Part shown: one piece after another, positions 11,165 through 19,503 of the stretch | Layout: each line of letters opens with the position of its first letter | How positions within the stretch are numbered: the stretch's first letter is position 1 | Assembly: GCF_002924365.1 (NCBI RefSeq) | Contig: NZ_PQWB01000032.1 | Span: forward strand, 1 to 63,041 | Length of the DNA: 63,041 nucleotides | Source of the DNA: Chromobacterium alticapitis | GTDB taxonomy: Bacteria > Pseudomonadota > Gammaproteobacteria > Burkholderiales > Chromobacteriaceae | Reading direction: 5' to 3' | Notes under the pieces: model-generated | The model's input: the letters and a program-made list of their open reading frames with translations, nothing else | Told to the model about the DNA's origin: nothing | Database searches by the model: none | Position numbers and translations under genes: made by a program

Positions 11165-12936
11165 GCCTGTTCTCCTTTTTCTGCGGCCACCCCCGCCGCG
11201 CCATAGGCGCGCACGCCGGGTTGGGACGTGGTGATCTTCACTTCGCCGTACTCGATGCGCGGCCCGGCATCCGGCTGATAAATGGCGTGGCTGTGCTTGA
11301 GGAAGTTGGCATCGTCGCGGGCCTCGTAACCATCCAGCCGCTGATGCGCGCCGCGCGACTCCTTGCGGTTCAACGCCGAATGCGCCATCGCCTCGGCCAC
11401 GTCCAGCTGGTAACCCAGCTCGATGGCCAGCAGCCAGTCGCTGTTCCACACGCTGGACTTGTCTTCCACATTGACGTTCTGGAAGCGCTGCTTGAGTTCG
11501 GCCAGCTTGTCGCAGGTGGCGCGCATGCTGTCTTCCATGCGGTAGATGCCGCAGCCGGCCTCCATGGTTTCCGCCATTTCGCGGCGCAAATCGGCGATGC
11601 GCTCGGTGCCGTCCTTGGCCCTCAGCGCGTGCAGACGGGCCTCAGCCGCTTGCGCCTGCTTCAACAGCCCCTCGCGCTTGGCCGGCTTGCTGTCGCGGGC
11701 GAAGCGCGCGGCCTCGATGCCGGCCACCTTGCCGAATACCGACAGCTCGGCCAGCGAGTTGGACCCCAGGCGGTTGGCGCCGTGGATGCCGACGCTGGAG
11801 CATTCGCCTGCCGCGTACAGGCCGGGCATGGGCGCGGCGCAATGGCCGTCCACCAGGATGCCGCCCATGGTGTAGTGCACCGCCGGCCGCACCGGGATCG
11901 GTTCCTTGGCCGGATCGATACCGAGGAACTCCTCGGCCAGCTCGCAGATTTGCGGCAGCCGCTCGCGCAGCTTGGCGTGGCCCAGATGACGCAGGTCCAG
12001 ATACACGGCGGAACCCCACGGTCCCTGCACGGTGCGGCCCTTTTGCTGCTCGTACCAGAAGGCCTGGCTCAGCCGGTCGCGCGGGCCCAGTTCCATGAAC
12101 TTGTTGCGCGGCTTGTCCTCGGCCGGCCCTAGGCCGTAGTCCTGCAGATAGCGGTAGCCGTCCTTGTTGATCAACAGGCCGCCCTCGCCGCGGCAGGCCT
12201 CGGTGAACAACAGGCCGGTGCGCGGCATGCAGGTGGGGTGGTATTGGACAAACTCCATATCGCGCAGCGGCACCCCGTGGCGATAAGCCAGCGCCATGCC
12301 GTCGCCGGTGACGATGCCGCCGTTGGTGTTCTCGCGGAACACGCGCCCGGCGCCGCCGGTGGCCATGACCACCGCGCCGGCCTCGATCAGCACGCTCTCG
12401 CCGCTGGCGATCTCGATGGCCAGCACGCCGCGCGCCTGGCCGTCCTCGACGATCAGGTCGGCGCAGAAGTATTCGTCAAAGCGCTGAATCTGCGGAAACT
12501 GAATCGACGTCTGGAACAGCGTGTGCAGCATGTGGAAGCCGGTCTTGTCGGCGGCGAACCAGGTGCGCTCTATCTTCATGCCGCCGAAGGCGCGCACATT
12601 GACGCTGCCGTCCTCCTTGCGGCTCCACGGACAGCCCCAGTGCTCCAGCTGCACCATTTCTTCCGGACACTGGCGCACGAAATACTCCACCACGTCCTGT
12701 TCGCACAGCCAGTCGCCGCCGGCCACGGTGTCGTGGAAGTGGGCTGCAAAGCTGTCATGATCCTGCTTCACCGCCGCCGCCCCCCCCTCCGCCGCCACCG
12801 TGTGGCTGCGCATCGGGTAGACCTTGGACACCAGCGCGATCTTCAGCTTGGGATCGAACTGGGCGGCGGCGATGGCCGCCCTCAGGCCGGCGCCCCCGGC
12901 GCCGACAATCACTACGTCTGCTTGGCAGGTCTTCAC
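11161..12936 (-). CDS. frdA: Fumarate reductase flavoprotein subunit FrdA
   Basis: 591-residue flavoprotein that reduces fumarate to succinate at the end of anaerobic respiration. The Rossmann dinucleotide motif is [11 protein letters not shown] (residues 11-21). H45 in [10 protein letters not shown] is the expected covalent FAD attachment site (H44 in E. coli). Substrate-site segments include QYHPTCM and [12 protein letters not shown]. coli FrdA has 602 residues. It could in principle work as succinate dehydrogenase, but the FrdC/FrdD type anchors and the adjoining dcuB argue for fumarate reduction. It follows dcuB by 12 bp. Confidence 0.95.
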   Translation of the reverse strand: MKTCQADVVIVGAGGAGLRAAIAAAQFDPKLKIALVSKVYPMRSHTVAAEGGAAAVKQDHDSFAAHFHDTVAGGDWLCEQDVVEYFVRQCPEEMVQLEHWGCPWSRKEDGSVNVRAFGGMKIERTWFAADKTGFHMLHTLFQTSIQFPQIQRFDEYFCADLIVEDGQARGVLAIEIASGESVLIEAGAVVMATGGAGRVFRENTNGGIVTGDGMALAYRHGVPLRDMEFVQYHPTCMPRTGLLFTEACRGEGGLLINKDGYRYLQDYGLGPAEDKPRNKFMELGPRDRLSQAFWYEQQKGRTVQGPWGSAVYLDLRHLGHAKLRERLPQICELAEEFLGIDPAKEPIPVRPAVHYTMGGILVDGHCAAPMPGLYAAGECSSVGIHGANRLGSNSLAELSVFGKVAGIEAARFARDSKPAKREGLLKQAQAAEARLHALRAKDGTERIADLRREMAETMEAGCGIYRMEDSMRATCDKLAELKQRFQNVNVEDKSSVWNSDWLLAIELGYQLDVAEAMAHSALNRKESRGAHQRLDGYEARDDANFLKHSHAIYQPDAGPRIEYGEVKITTSQPGVRAYGAAGVAAEKGEQA

Positions 12937-12948
12937 GCGATTCCCCTG

Positions 12949-14277
12949 TCAGAAGTAAAAATGCGTCAATGCGTAGGCTGCTACCGTGGACACGCCCACC
13001 CCGATCAGGCCCGGCATCATGAAACTGTGGTTAAGCAAATATTTGCCGATGCGGGTGGTGCCGCTGCGGTCCATATTGATGGCCGCCAGGTCGCTCGGAT
13101 AAAAAGCGAAGAAGAAATAGGCGTAACAGGACGGCATGATGGCCAGCAGCTGATGCGGGCTCAGCCCCAGCGCCAGTCCGAACGGCACCATGATGGTCAA
13201 GGTGGCGGCCTGGCTCTTGACGAAGGCCGACACGGCGAACATGGCCAGCGCGAAGGTCCAGGGCGCATAGGCCACCATCACCTTGATGTTGTCGACCAGA
13301 AAAGCCTCGTTGGCCTTGACGAAGGTATCGCTCATCCAGGCGATGCCGAAGATGGACACCACGGCGATCATGCCGGCGGTAAATACTTCGGAACGGGCGA
13401 TGGTGGCGGCCTTGGCGTTGGACAGAAACAGGATGAAGGCGCCGAAGGCCAGCATCACGAACTGCACCGCCGTCGTCATCGGCACCGTCTTGCCCTTCTC
13501 ATCCATCGGCAGCCAGTGCGGGAACAGTGCCAGCAACACCACCACCAGAATGCCGGTGAAGAACAGGATGACGGAAGGCTTGGCATGCGCCGGCAGCACC
13601 TTGTCCAGGGTGGTCACGGATTTTTCTATCGAGGCGCGAAATTCCGGGTCCTGCAGCCGAGCCTGGTATTCCGGGTCCTGGTCCAGCTCGGCGCCGCGCT
13701 TCAGGCTCCAGAAAGCTGCAGCCAGCAAGCCGATCAAACCGGCGGGAATCGTGACCATCAGAATCTGCCACAGCGTCAGCGGCTGGCTGCTTTTCGCCGT
13801 CATCGCCAGCAAGGACGTCACGGCGGCTGCGGCCGGGCTGGCGGTGATGCCCATCTGCGAGGCCACGCTGGCCATCGCCATCGGCCGCTCCGGCCGGATC
13901 TTGGTTTTCAAGGATACGTCGGCGATCACCGGCAGCAAGGAATACACAGCGTGCCCAGTGCCGACGCACATGGTCAGCAGAAAGGTGGACAGCGGCGCGA
14001 GGAAGGTGATCTGCTGCGGATGCTTGCGCATCACCTTTTCCGCCTGCTGCACCAGGAAGTCCAGCCCGCCCGCCACCTGCAGCGTGGCCGACGCCGTCAC
14101 CACCGCCAGGATGATCAGCATCACCGTGATCGGCGGCTCGGCCGGCGCCACCCGGAACACGAAGGCCAGCACGGCCACGCCCAGGCCGCCTATCATGCCC
14201 AGCGCCACCCCGCCGCGCCGGATGCCGATCAGTATCGCCGTCAGCAACAGCGCGAATTCAATCCAGAAAGTCCACAT
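12949..14277 (-). CDS. dcuB: Anaerobic C4-dicarboxylate transporter DcuB
   Basis: 442-residue inner-membrane antiporter of the DcuA/DcuB family (E. coli DcuB 446) that exchanges external fumarate or malate for internal succinate. About ten to twelve hydrophobic helices. Segments such as PPITVMLIILAVV and GTGHAVYSLLPVIADV look closer to DcuB than DcuA. It is the first gene of dcuB-frdABCD, so transport and reduction of fumarate are co-expressed. A strong ribosome site AAGGAGGGGG precedes the start, and a candidate FNR-dependent promoter lies upstream. Confidence 0.9.
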   Translation of the reverse strand: MWTFWIEFALLLTAILIGIRRGGVALGMIGGLGVAVLAFVFRVAPAEPPITVMLIILAVVTASATLQVAGGLDFLVQQAEKVMRKHPQQITFLAPLSTFLLTMCVGTGHAVYSLLPVIADVSLKTKIRPERPMAMASVASQMGITASPAAAAVTSLLAMTAKSSQPLTLWQILMVTIPAGLIGLLAAAFWSLKRGAELDQDPEYQARLQDPEFRASIEKSVTTLDKVLPAHAKPSVILFFTGILVVVLLALFPHWLPMDEKGKTVPMTTAVQFVMLAFGAFILFLSNAKAATIARSEVFTAGMIAVVSIFGIAWMSDTFVKANEAFLVDNIKVMVAYAPWTFALAMFAVSAFVKSQAATLTIMVPFGLALGLSPHQLLAIMPSCYAYFFFAFYPSDLAAINMDRSGTTRIGKYLLNHSFMMPGLIGVGVSTVAAYALTHFYF

Positions 14278-14345
14278 ACCCCCTCCTTGCCATCATGCAT
14301 GCGCCATGGGGGAGGCACGCATGAAGCCGTTTGTGCTTGCCACCG

Positions 14346-14387
14346 TTTATAGGGCAAGCGCCCGGCCAGGCTGTAGACCTTGATCAA
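14346..14387 (-). promoter_or_regulatory. Candidate FNR-activated promoter of dcuB-frdABCD
   Basis: On the minus strand TTGATCAAGGTCTA (14374-14387) matches 8 of the 10 defined bases of the FNR site TTGATN4ATCAA. A -10 box TATAAA sits at 14346-14351. There are 29 bases between the centre of the FNR site and the first T of the -10 box, which puts the site at -41.5 when the -10 box is at -12 to -7. This is exactly class II FNR geometry. No good -35 element is present, as expected for an activated promoter. Binding itself is inference. Confidence 0.65.
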
Positions 14388-14456
14388 GCGAGGAGGCATT
14401 GGTTGACAGGATATGAACGAGGCATGCGAAAAATCGGCACGGCTTGAGCCAGGACA

Positions 14457-14483
14457 AACAAAAAGCCGGCGCATGGCCGGCTT
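14457..14483 (-). terminator. Intrinsic terminator of coq7
   Basis: Stem AAGCCGGC / GCCGGCTT (14463-14470 with 14476-14483), 5-nt loop, followed on the minus strand by TTTTTGTTTG. Confidence 0.8.
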
Positions 14484-14505
14484 GGGTAGGAATGGAACGG
14501 TTGGG

Positions 14506-15126
14506 TCACACGTGGTAGCTGCTGCCTGTCATCAGCTTGGCGGACAGCTTCATCGCCGCCTTCAGGGGCGTCGGCAGCTCCGCCGCTCCCAGCTCATGCG
14601 CCATTTCCGCATGCTGCAGCTCGTCGTCGCGCATCTGGCTGACGATGGCGCGGCTGCGCTCGTCGCCGTCCGGCAGCTCGCGCAGATGGCTGTCCAGATG
14701 CGCGCCCACCTGGCGCTCGGTTTCCTGCAGAAAGCCCAGGTTCCACTTGTCGCCCAGCACGCCGGCCGCCACGCCCATCGCCAGCGAGCCGGTGTACCAC
14801 AGCGGATTGAGCAGGCTGGGGCGGCCGCCCAGCTCGCGGATGCGGCGCTCGGTCCAGGCCAGGTGCTCTACCTCCTCCTGCGCCGCCTGCTTCAAAGCCT
14901 CTCGCGCCGACGGATCGCGCGCGGTCAGCGCCTGGCCTTGGTATAAAGCCTGGGCGCACACCTCGCCGCAATGATTGACCCGCATCAGACCCAGCGCGTG
15001 TTTCTTCTGGGCCGCGCTCAATTCGGCCTCTTCGATGTTCTGGTCCGGATGCGCGCGCGCGGAGTGCGCCGGCGCGCATAGCGTGCGCAGGCCCTTGTCC
15101 AGTTCGGTGATCAACTTGTCCAGCAT
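14506..15126 (-). CDS. coq7: 2-nonaprenyl-3-methyl-6-methoxy-1,4-benzoquinol hydroxylase Coq7
   Basis: 206-residue diiron monooxygenase that performs the C5/C6 hydroxylation late in ubiquinone synthesis. The carboxylate-bridged diiron ligands are visible: E in NHCGEVCAQ, EEVEH, E in LQETERQVGAH, and DELQHAE near the C terminus. A hydrophobic central helix (LWYTGSLAMGVAAGVLG) would sit on the membrane. The start MLDKLITELDKGLRTL is typical of betaproteobacterial Coq7, so the in-frame ATG at 15183 is not used. Monocistronic, divergent from ppa. Confidence 0.92.
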   Translation of the reverse strand: MLDKLITELDKGLRTLCAPAHSARAHPDQNIEEAELSAAQKKHALGLMRVNHCGEVCAQALYQGQALTARDPSAREALKQAAQEEVEHLAWTERRIRELGGRPSLLNPLWYTGSLAMGVAAGVLGDKWNLGFLQETERQVGAHLDSHLRELPDGDERSRAIVSQMRDDELQHAEMAHELGAAELPTPLKAAMKLSAKLMTGSSYHV

Positions 15127-15201
15127 CGGCGCGTTCTTCCTCGCGTGAATGGCGTCAAACGGCTGATTATACCTTGCGGGCACAGCGCAGGCAGCAGCTG
15201 A

Positions 15202-15207
15202 TATAAT
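15202..15207 (+). promoter_or_regulatory. -10 box of the likely ppa promoter
   Basis: Perfect TATAAT 46 bp upstream of the ppa ATG. The hexamer 17 bp upstream, GGCACA, is a weak -35. Confidence 0.5.
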
Positions 15208-15253
15208 CAGCCGGTTAAAACCCGTTTATTACTCACACGAAGGATTGCGCGCC

Positions 15254-15781
15254 ATGAATCTCGCAAGCATCGGCCCGGGCAAGGATATGCCGGGCGACTT
15301 CAACGTCGTCATCGAAATCTCCGCCAACGCCGCTCCGATCAAGTACGAATTCGACAAGGAATGGAACACCCTGGTCGTTGACCGTTTCATGGGCACCTCC
15401 ATGATGTATCCGGCCAACTACGGCTTCGTGCCGCAAACCCTGGCCGGCGACGGCGATCCGGTAGACGTGCTGGTGGTGACCCCGTTCCCGCTGCCCCCGG
15501 GCGTGGTGGTGCGCTGTCGCGCGCTGGGCATGATCAAGATGGAAGACGATGGCGGCGTGGATGCCAAACTGGTCGCCGTGCCGGTGGAAAAACTGTGCCC
15601 GATGTACAAGTCCATCCAGAAGCTGGAAGACCTGCCGGAACTGCTGCGCGCGCAGATGGTGCACTTCTTCGAGCACTACAAGGATCTGGAAAAGGGCAAG
15701 TGGGTCAAGATCCAGGGCTGGGGCACGCTGGAAGACGCCAAGACCGAACTGGTGGAAGGCATCGAGCGCTTCGGCAAGTAA
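15254..15781 (+). CDS. ppa: Inorganic pyrophosphatase
   Basis: 175-residue family I soluble pyrophosphatase (E. coli 176) that hydrolyses PPi to phosphate and drives biosynthetic reactions. The signature DGDPVDVLVV supplies the metal-binding aspartates. Further family segments are YEFDKEWNTLVVDRF, MMYPANYGFVP and KDLEKGKWVKIQGW. The ATG is preferred to the upstream in-frame TTG because AAGGA lies at a suitable distance. A strong terminator follows. Confidence 0.96.
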   Translation: MNLASIGPGKDMPGDFNVVIEISANAAPIKYEFDKEWNTLVVDRFMGTSMMYPANYGFVPQTLAGDGDPVDVLVVTPFPLPPGVVVRCRALGMIKMEDDGGVDAKLVAVPVEKLCPMYKSIQKLEDLPELLRAQMVHFFEHYKDLEKGKWVKIQGWGTLEDAKTELVEGIERFGK

Positions 15782-15799
15782 GCTGCTCTCCGCGAGACA

Positions 15800-15822
15800 A
15801 ACCGGCCGCTGGCCGGTTTTTT
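15800..15822 (+). terminator. Intrinsic terminator of ppa
   Basis: Stem AACCGGCC / GGCCGGTT with a GCT loop followed by a T run. Confidence 0.85.
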
Positions 15823-15948
15823 CATGCCTTGCAATTGCTGCATTGCACAATATCAGCATTCCACCGGATAATGGTTTGCCGTGGCGGACATGCTCTGCCA
15901 CGCTGCTATTCAGAACCCAGCCATTTGGCGCTTCCGTGGTATCCATAC

Positions 15949-16665
15949 ATGCCCGTTTCCTACCGCATGCGGGGACTCGCACCGCATCTGCCCTGGTTCT
16001 TGCGCCGCCTTGAGGTGCAAGGGCTGGCGGCCGCGCGGTGCGATGACGCGGCCTCCCGCCTCCCAGCCGGCTGGACGGGGCTGGAGCTGGATGGATGCTG
16101 GCTGGATCTGGCCCAAGACGGCGACCACCCGTTGGCCGCCCGCGCGGAATATTGCCGCCATGCCGGCATCGAGTGCATCGAGCTGGCGGGGAACTGGCCC
16201 GCGCCCGGCGCCGAGCACGGCTTCATGCTGCTGGTCGGCCAGGCACCACTTCCAGACAGCGCCGCCTGGCAAGTGCTGGACGCGCTGGCGCCGCAGCCAG
16301 GCTGCTGGCTGCATTGCGGTCCGCTGCACAGCGCGCGTTTCTGCCAACGCGTGTTCGACGCGTTGCTGCATGCAGGCCGCAGCGGCCTGGATCTGCCCGA
16401 AACCCAGCCGCGCGCACTGCAATGGGAGCGCTTGCTCAGCGAGCAATGGCAATTGGCCGACAAGCTGCGGCAACTGGCGGCGGCCTATCTAGCCGAACGC
16501 GTCGGCCTGGCGCCGCCCTACCCTTCGCCCTTGCCGGCCGCGGCTCAACATTACGCAGCCGCCCTGGCGCGCGGCATCGCCTTGACCCTGCCGCAGCAGC
16601 AGGACTGGGAGGGCTTGCTGAAACAGCTATCCGAACTGCTGCGCGCAGAGCGCCCGCAACCATGA
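15949..16665 (+). CDS. Degenerate 6-phosphogluconate dehydrogenase-like protein
   Basis: About 238 residues. Several segments line up with the middle of 6-phosphogluconate dehydrogenase of the GndA/YqeC type: LELDGCWLD with VVIDGGNSYY, AEYCRHAGIECIELAGNW with AELAEKGIHFVDVGTSGG, and GAEHGFMLLVGQ with GLENGYCLMVGG. Near CWLHCGPLHSARFCQRVFDA, the family catalytic motif GHFVKMVHN is replaced, so Lys becomes Gln and Asn becomes Asp. The N-terminal Rossmann NADP domain is largely missing. An active dehydrogenase is therefore unlikely; a binding or structural role, or a decaying relic, is possible. The alignment is by eye. Start uncertain: ATG 15949 or 15967, neither with a strong ribosome site. 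Confidence 0.55.
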   Translation: MPVSYRMRGLAPHLPWFLRRLEVQGLAAARCDDAASRLPAGWTGLELDGCWLDLAQDGDHPLAARAEYCRHAGIECIELAGNWPAPGAEHGFMLLVGQAPLPDSAAWQVLDALAPQPGCWLHCGPLHSARFCQRVFDALLHAGRSGLDLPETQPRALQWERLLSEQWQLADKLRQLAAAYLAERVGLAPPYPSPLPAAAQHYAAALARGIALTLPQQQDWEGLLKQLSELLRAERPQP

Positions 16666-16698
16666 GAAAACCCGCCGCCGGCCAAGCCGGGGCGGGTT
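16664..16698 (-). terminator. Intrinsic terminator of the phasin gene
   Basis: Stem AACCCGCC / GGCGGGTT (16669-16676 with 16691-16698), followed on the minus strand by TTTTCTC. It also touches the end of the convergent plus-strand gene. Confidence 0.75.
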
Positions 16699-16723
16699 GC
16701 GTTTTCCGGAGCAGCGAGCCGGA

Positions 16724-17290
16724 TCAGGCAGCGGTGGCGGTCGTCTTCTTGCGGGCGACGGCGGCGCTGGCGGCCTTGGCGGAATGCGTAGCGGCTTCCA
16801 CGCCGGCTTCGGCGATTTCGGCGCTGACCTTCTTGGCGGTCTTGGACACGCTCTCAAAAGCGGCGGTGGAGGTGTTCAACAGGGTCTTCAGCGCGGACAC
16901 AGCCACGTCGGAACCGGCCGGGGCGTTCTTGGACAGGCGATCCAGGCCAGTTTGCAGCGCCTTGTTGTTCTCGGCGATCTGCTCTTCGACAAAGGCGGTC
17001 AGCTCGTTCTGGGTGGCCAGGGCGGCGTCGTACACATTGCGGGCGGCGGAGAAAGCCTGGTCCAGCGCCGGTTGCGCCAGGCCGCTTTGCACTTCGCCCA
17101 GGGACTTAACGTCCTTGATTTCGGTCAGCGCCTTGAATGCCTCGGCGTTGTCGTTCAGCAGCTTGCGGGACAGGTCCAGCTGCAGGCTGGCGAAACGCTC
17201 GGCGCCGGCCAGCACGATGGAGGACAGACGAACGGCCTTGTCGAACTGCGATTGACCGAGGGCGGAAAGTTCTTGCGTAGTGGTAAACAT
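16724..17290 (-). CDS. Phasin family protein (PHA granule surface protein)
   Basis: 188 residues, Ala-rich and almost wholly helical, with the phasin_2 pattern: N-terminal FTTTQELSALGQSQFDKAVRLSSIVLAGAERF split by short turns, then QNELTAFVEEQIAENNKALQTGLDRLSKNAPAGSD. The C terminus is a Lys/Ala/Thr tail ending RKKTTATAA. Phasins coat polyhydroxyalkanoate granules and control their size and number. Start at 17290 has an AGGAGCTG ribosome site; the longer frame lacks one. Monocistronic with its own terminator. TGC-rich palindromes upstream suggest control by a PhaR-type repressor (see the intergenic entry). Confidence 0.88.
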   Translation of the reverse strand: MFTTTQELSALGQSQFDKAVRLSSIVLAGAERFASLQLDLSRKLLNDNAEAFKALTEIKDVKSLGEVQSGLAQPALDQAFSAARNVYDAALATQNELTAFVEEQIAENNKALQTGLDRLSKNAPAGSDVAVSALKTLLNTSTAAFESVSKTAKKVSAEIAEAGVEAATHSAKAASAAVARKKTTATAA

Positions 17291-17678
17291 GTCATCAGCT
17301 CCTAGAATGTCGGGGGGACACTGCAATCAGCGATACAGCAGCAATACTGGCGTTCCGCGCAAGGTTGCTGCAGCGCAACAATCGCACTTTACCGCTTACG
17401 CTAACGTCAGGTCAAGCATTTGCTGCGCTGCACAATAAACTAAGCGGCTATTTCTGCACAGTTTTTACTACACGATCATTCCACATTGATGACAATCCGG
17501 CACCTGCCCTACCGGACAAGCCAGCCCCGTGTTTTTTTGCAACGCAGCGATCGCGGCGCCAGGCCGGCCCCGCATCCCGCGTCGAAACCGCCGCCATGGC
17601 TGCAAAGCAGCCATTGAAAGCCCGACGCCAAGCCAGTACACTCGCCCCAATAGAAGAAATCTATTTAAAGCCATACAC
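17291..17678. other. 388-bp phasin/minC divergent intergenic region with TGC-rich palindromes
   Basis: No gene is seen here. Two related TGC-rich motifs lie upstream of the phasin gene: TTGCTGCAGCGCAA (17365-17378) and TTGCTGCGCTGCACAA (around 17420-17435). Binding sites of the PHA-responsive repressor PhaR are described as TGC-rich, CTGCN3-4GCAG in Paracoccus, so these are plausible operators. On the minus strand TTGACC at about 17410-17415, 17 bp before GTAAAG, could be the phasin promoter. A minC promoter was not recognised with confidence. Confidence 0.35.
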
Positions 17679-18407
17679 ATGAGCCCCGTGGCCAACGCCT
17701 TCGACATCAAATCCGCCAGCCTAGATCTGCTGGCCCTCCTGCTGCGCACCGACAACCTGGACGAACTGAGCCAGGCTCTGGATGCGCGTTTCGGCAACAC
17801 CAACGACGCCCCGGCCGAAGCCTTCGTGCTGGACGTGGAGGCCCTGCCCAAACCGGCCGAGCTGGACTTGGGCCGCCTGCTGCCGCTGCTGAGCCGCCGC
17901 GGCATCCGCGCCGTGGCCCTGCGCCACCCGGACAACGCGCTGGCCGCCGTCGCCAGCCGCTTCGGCCTGGCCTTCGCCAACAGCGCCGCCCAGCCGCGCT
18001 CGGTGCAGGCAGTGCAGGAACCGGCAACCAGACCCGAGGCCGCGCCCGCGGCGCCTGCGCCCGCGCCCGCGCCGTCGTGCATGATCATCGACCGCCCGGT
18101 GCGCGCCGGCCAGCAAATCTACGCCAAAGGCGGCGATCTGATCGTGCTGGCCATGGTCAACACCGGGGCCGAAATCATCGCCGACGGCAATATCCACGTT
18201 TACGCGCCCTTGCGCGGACGCGCGCTGGCCGGCGCCCGCGGCAACCACAACGCCCGCATCTTCACGCGCAGCATGGAGGCCGAGCTGGTTTCCATCGCCG
18301 GCGTGTACCGCACCATTGAGCAAGCCTTGCCCGACAGCATTCTGAGCAAGCCCACCCAAATCTATCTTGAAAACGAGCGCCTGGTGATGAGCGCGCTCGG
18401 CGAGTAA
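17679..18407 (+). CDS. minC: Septum site-determining protein MinC
   Basis: 242-residue FtsZ antagonist that blocks septum formation away from midcell. The N-terminal ~105 residues are the FtsZ-inhibiting domain. An Ala/Pro linker (APAAPAPAPAPS) joins it to the C-terminal beta-helix domain that binds MinD (GQQIYAKGGDLIVLAMVNTGAEIIADGNIHVYAPLRGRALAGA). Length is near E. coli MinC (231). The ATG at 17679 is preferred; the upstream in-frame extension is unlike MinC. First gene of minCDE, 19 bp before minD. Confidence 0.95.
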   Translation: MSPVANAFDIKSASLDLLALLLRTDNLDELSQALDARFGNTNDAPAEAFVLDVEALPKPAELDLGRLLPLLSRRGIRAVALRHPDNALAAVASRFGLAFANSAAQPRSVQAVQEPATRPEAAPAAPAPAPAPSCMIIDRPVRAGQQIYAKGGDLIVLAMVNTGAEIIADGNIHVYAPLRGRALAGARGNHNARIFTRSMEAELVSIAGVYRTIEQALPDSILSKPTQIYLENERLVMSALGE

Positions 18408-18426
18408 TACCTTAGAGGAAAGCCCC

Positions 18427-19239
18427 GTGGCAAAAATCATCGTTGTGACATCCGGCAAAGGTGGCGTAGGCAAAACCACCACCAGCGCGAGCTTCGCCTC
18501 CGGCCTGGCCTTGCGCGGTCACAAGACTGCCGTGATCGACTTCGACGTCGGCCTGCGCAATCTGGACCTGATCATGGGCTGCGAGCGCCGCGTGGTGTAC
18601 GACCTGATCAACGTGGTCAACGGCGAGGCCAGCCTGAACCAGGCCCTGATCAAGGACAAGCACTGCGACAACCTGTTCATCATCCCGGCCTCGCAAACCC
18701 GCGACAAAGACGCGCTGACGCTGGACGGCGTGGAAAAAGTGCTGAAGGACTTGGCCGACGCCGGCTTTGACTACATCGTCTGCGACTCCCCGGCCGGCAT
18801 CGAGAAGGGCGCGCTGATGGCGCTGTACTTCGCCGACGAGGCCTTGATCGTCACCAATCCGGAAGTGTCCTCCGTGCGCGACTCAGACCGCATCCTGGGC
18901 ATTCTGTCTTCCAAGTCCAAACGCGCCGAGGAAGGCCGCGAGGCGGTGAAGGAGCACTTGCTGATCACCCGCTACGCGCCGGGCCGCGTCGACAAGGGCG
19001 AAATGCTGTCGGTGGAGGACGTGAAGGAAATCCTGCGCGTGCCGCTGATCGGCGTGATTCCGGAATCGCAGAGCGTGCTGCAGGCGTCCAACGCCGGCAC
19101 GCCGGCCATCCACCTGAAAGGCAGCGACGTGGCCGAGGCGTACACCGACGTGGTGTCGCGATTCCTGGGCGAACAGCGCCCGATGCGCTTCCTGGACGCT
19201 CCCAAGGTGGGCATCCTCAAGCGCCTGTTCGGAGGTTAA
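18427..19239 (+). CDS. minD: Septum site-determining protein MinD
   Basis: 270-residue ParA/MinD ATPase. The deviant Walker A KGGVGKTT has the signature Lys at 11 and the P-loop Lys at 16. FDVGLRNLDLIMGCERRVVYDL is the typical MinD switch region. The C-terminal amphipathic helix GILKRLFGG targets the ATP-bound dimer to the membrane, where it recruits MinC and is displaced by MinE. Length equals E. coli MinD (270). minE starts 3 bp after its stop. Confidence 0.98.
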   Translation: MAKIIVVTSGKGGVGKTTTSASFASGLALRGHKTAVIDFDVGLRNLDLIMGCERRVVYDLINVVNGEASLNQALIKDKHCDNLFIIPASQTRDKDALTLDGVEKVLKDLADAGFDYIVCDSPAGIEKGALMALYFADEALIVTNPEVSSVRDSDRILGILSSKSKRAEEGREAVKEHLLITRYAPGRVDKGEMLSVEDVKEILRVPLIGVIPESQSVLQASNAGTPAIHLKGSDVAEAYTDVVSRFLGEQRPMRFLDAPKVGILKRLFGG

Positions 19240-19242
19240 GCC

Positions 19243-19500
19243 ATGTCATTGATCGATATGATTTTTGGCAAGCGCCAAAAATCCGCCGCCATCGCCCGCG
19301 AACGCCTGCAAATCATCCTGGCGCACGAACGCAACGGCCGCCACGCGCCCGACTACCTGCCGGCGCTGCAGCGCGAGCTGATGGAAGTGATTTCCAAATA
19401 CGTGTCCGTCAACCTGGAAGACATCAAGGTGCAGGTGGAGCGCCAGGACGACTATGAAGTCCTGGAGGTCAACATCGTGTTGCCGGAGCATCAACGCTAA
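19243..19500 (+). CDS. minE: Cell division topological specificity factor MinE
   Basis: 85 residues (E. coli 88). The N-terminal anti-MinCD segment [13 protein letters not shown] stimulates the MinD ATPase and sets up pole-to-pole oscillation; the C-terminal half is the dimerising topological specificity domain. The first residues [10 protein letters not shown] are the membrane-targeting segment. oxyR starts 3 bp after the stop, so minCDE and oxyR probably share a transcript. Confidence 0.97.
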   Translation: MSLIDMIFGKRQKSAAIARERLQIILAHERNGRHAPDYLPALQRELMEVISKYVSVNLEDIKVQVERQDDYEVLEVNIVLPEHQR

Positions 19501-19503
19501 GCC

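Noticed and set aside
12238-14352. 704-residue open frame on the plus strand
   Set aside because: It lies wholly antisense to frdA and dcuB, is His/Gln/Arg-rich as expected for the complement of GC-rich genes, and has no recognisable domain.
14388-14505. Short open frames between dcuB and coq7
   Set aside because: The stretch holds the coq7 terminator and the upstream edge of the dcuB promoter; no frame has a ribosome site or a conserved look.
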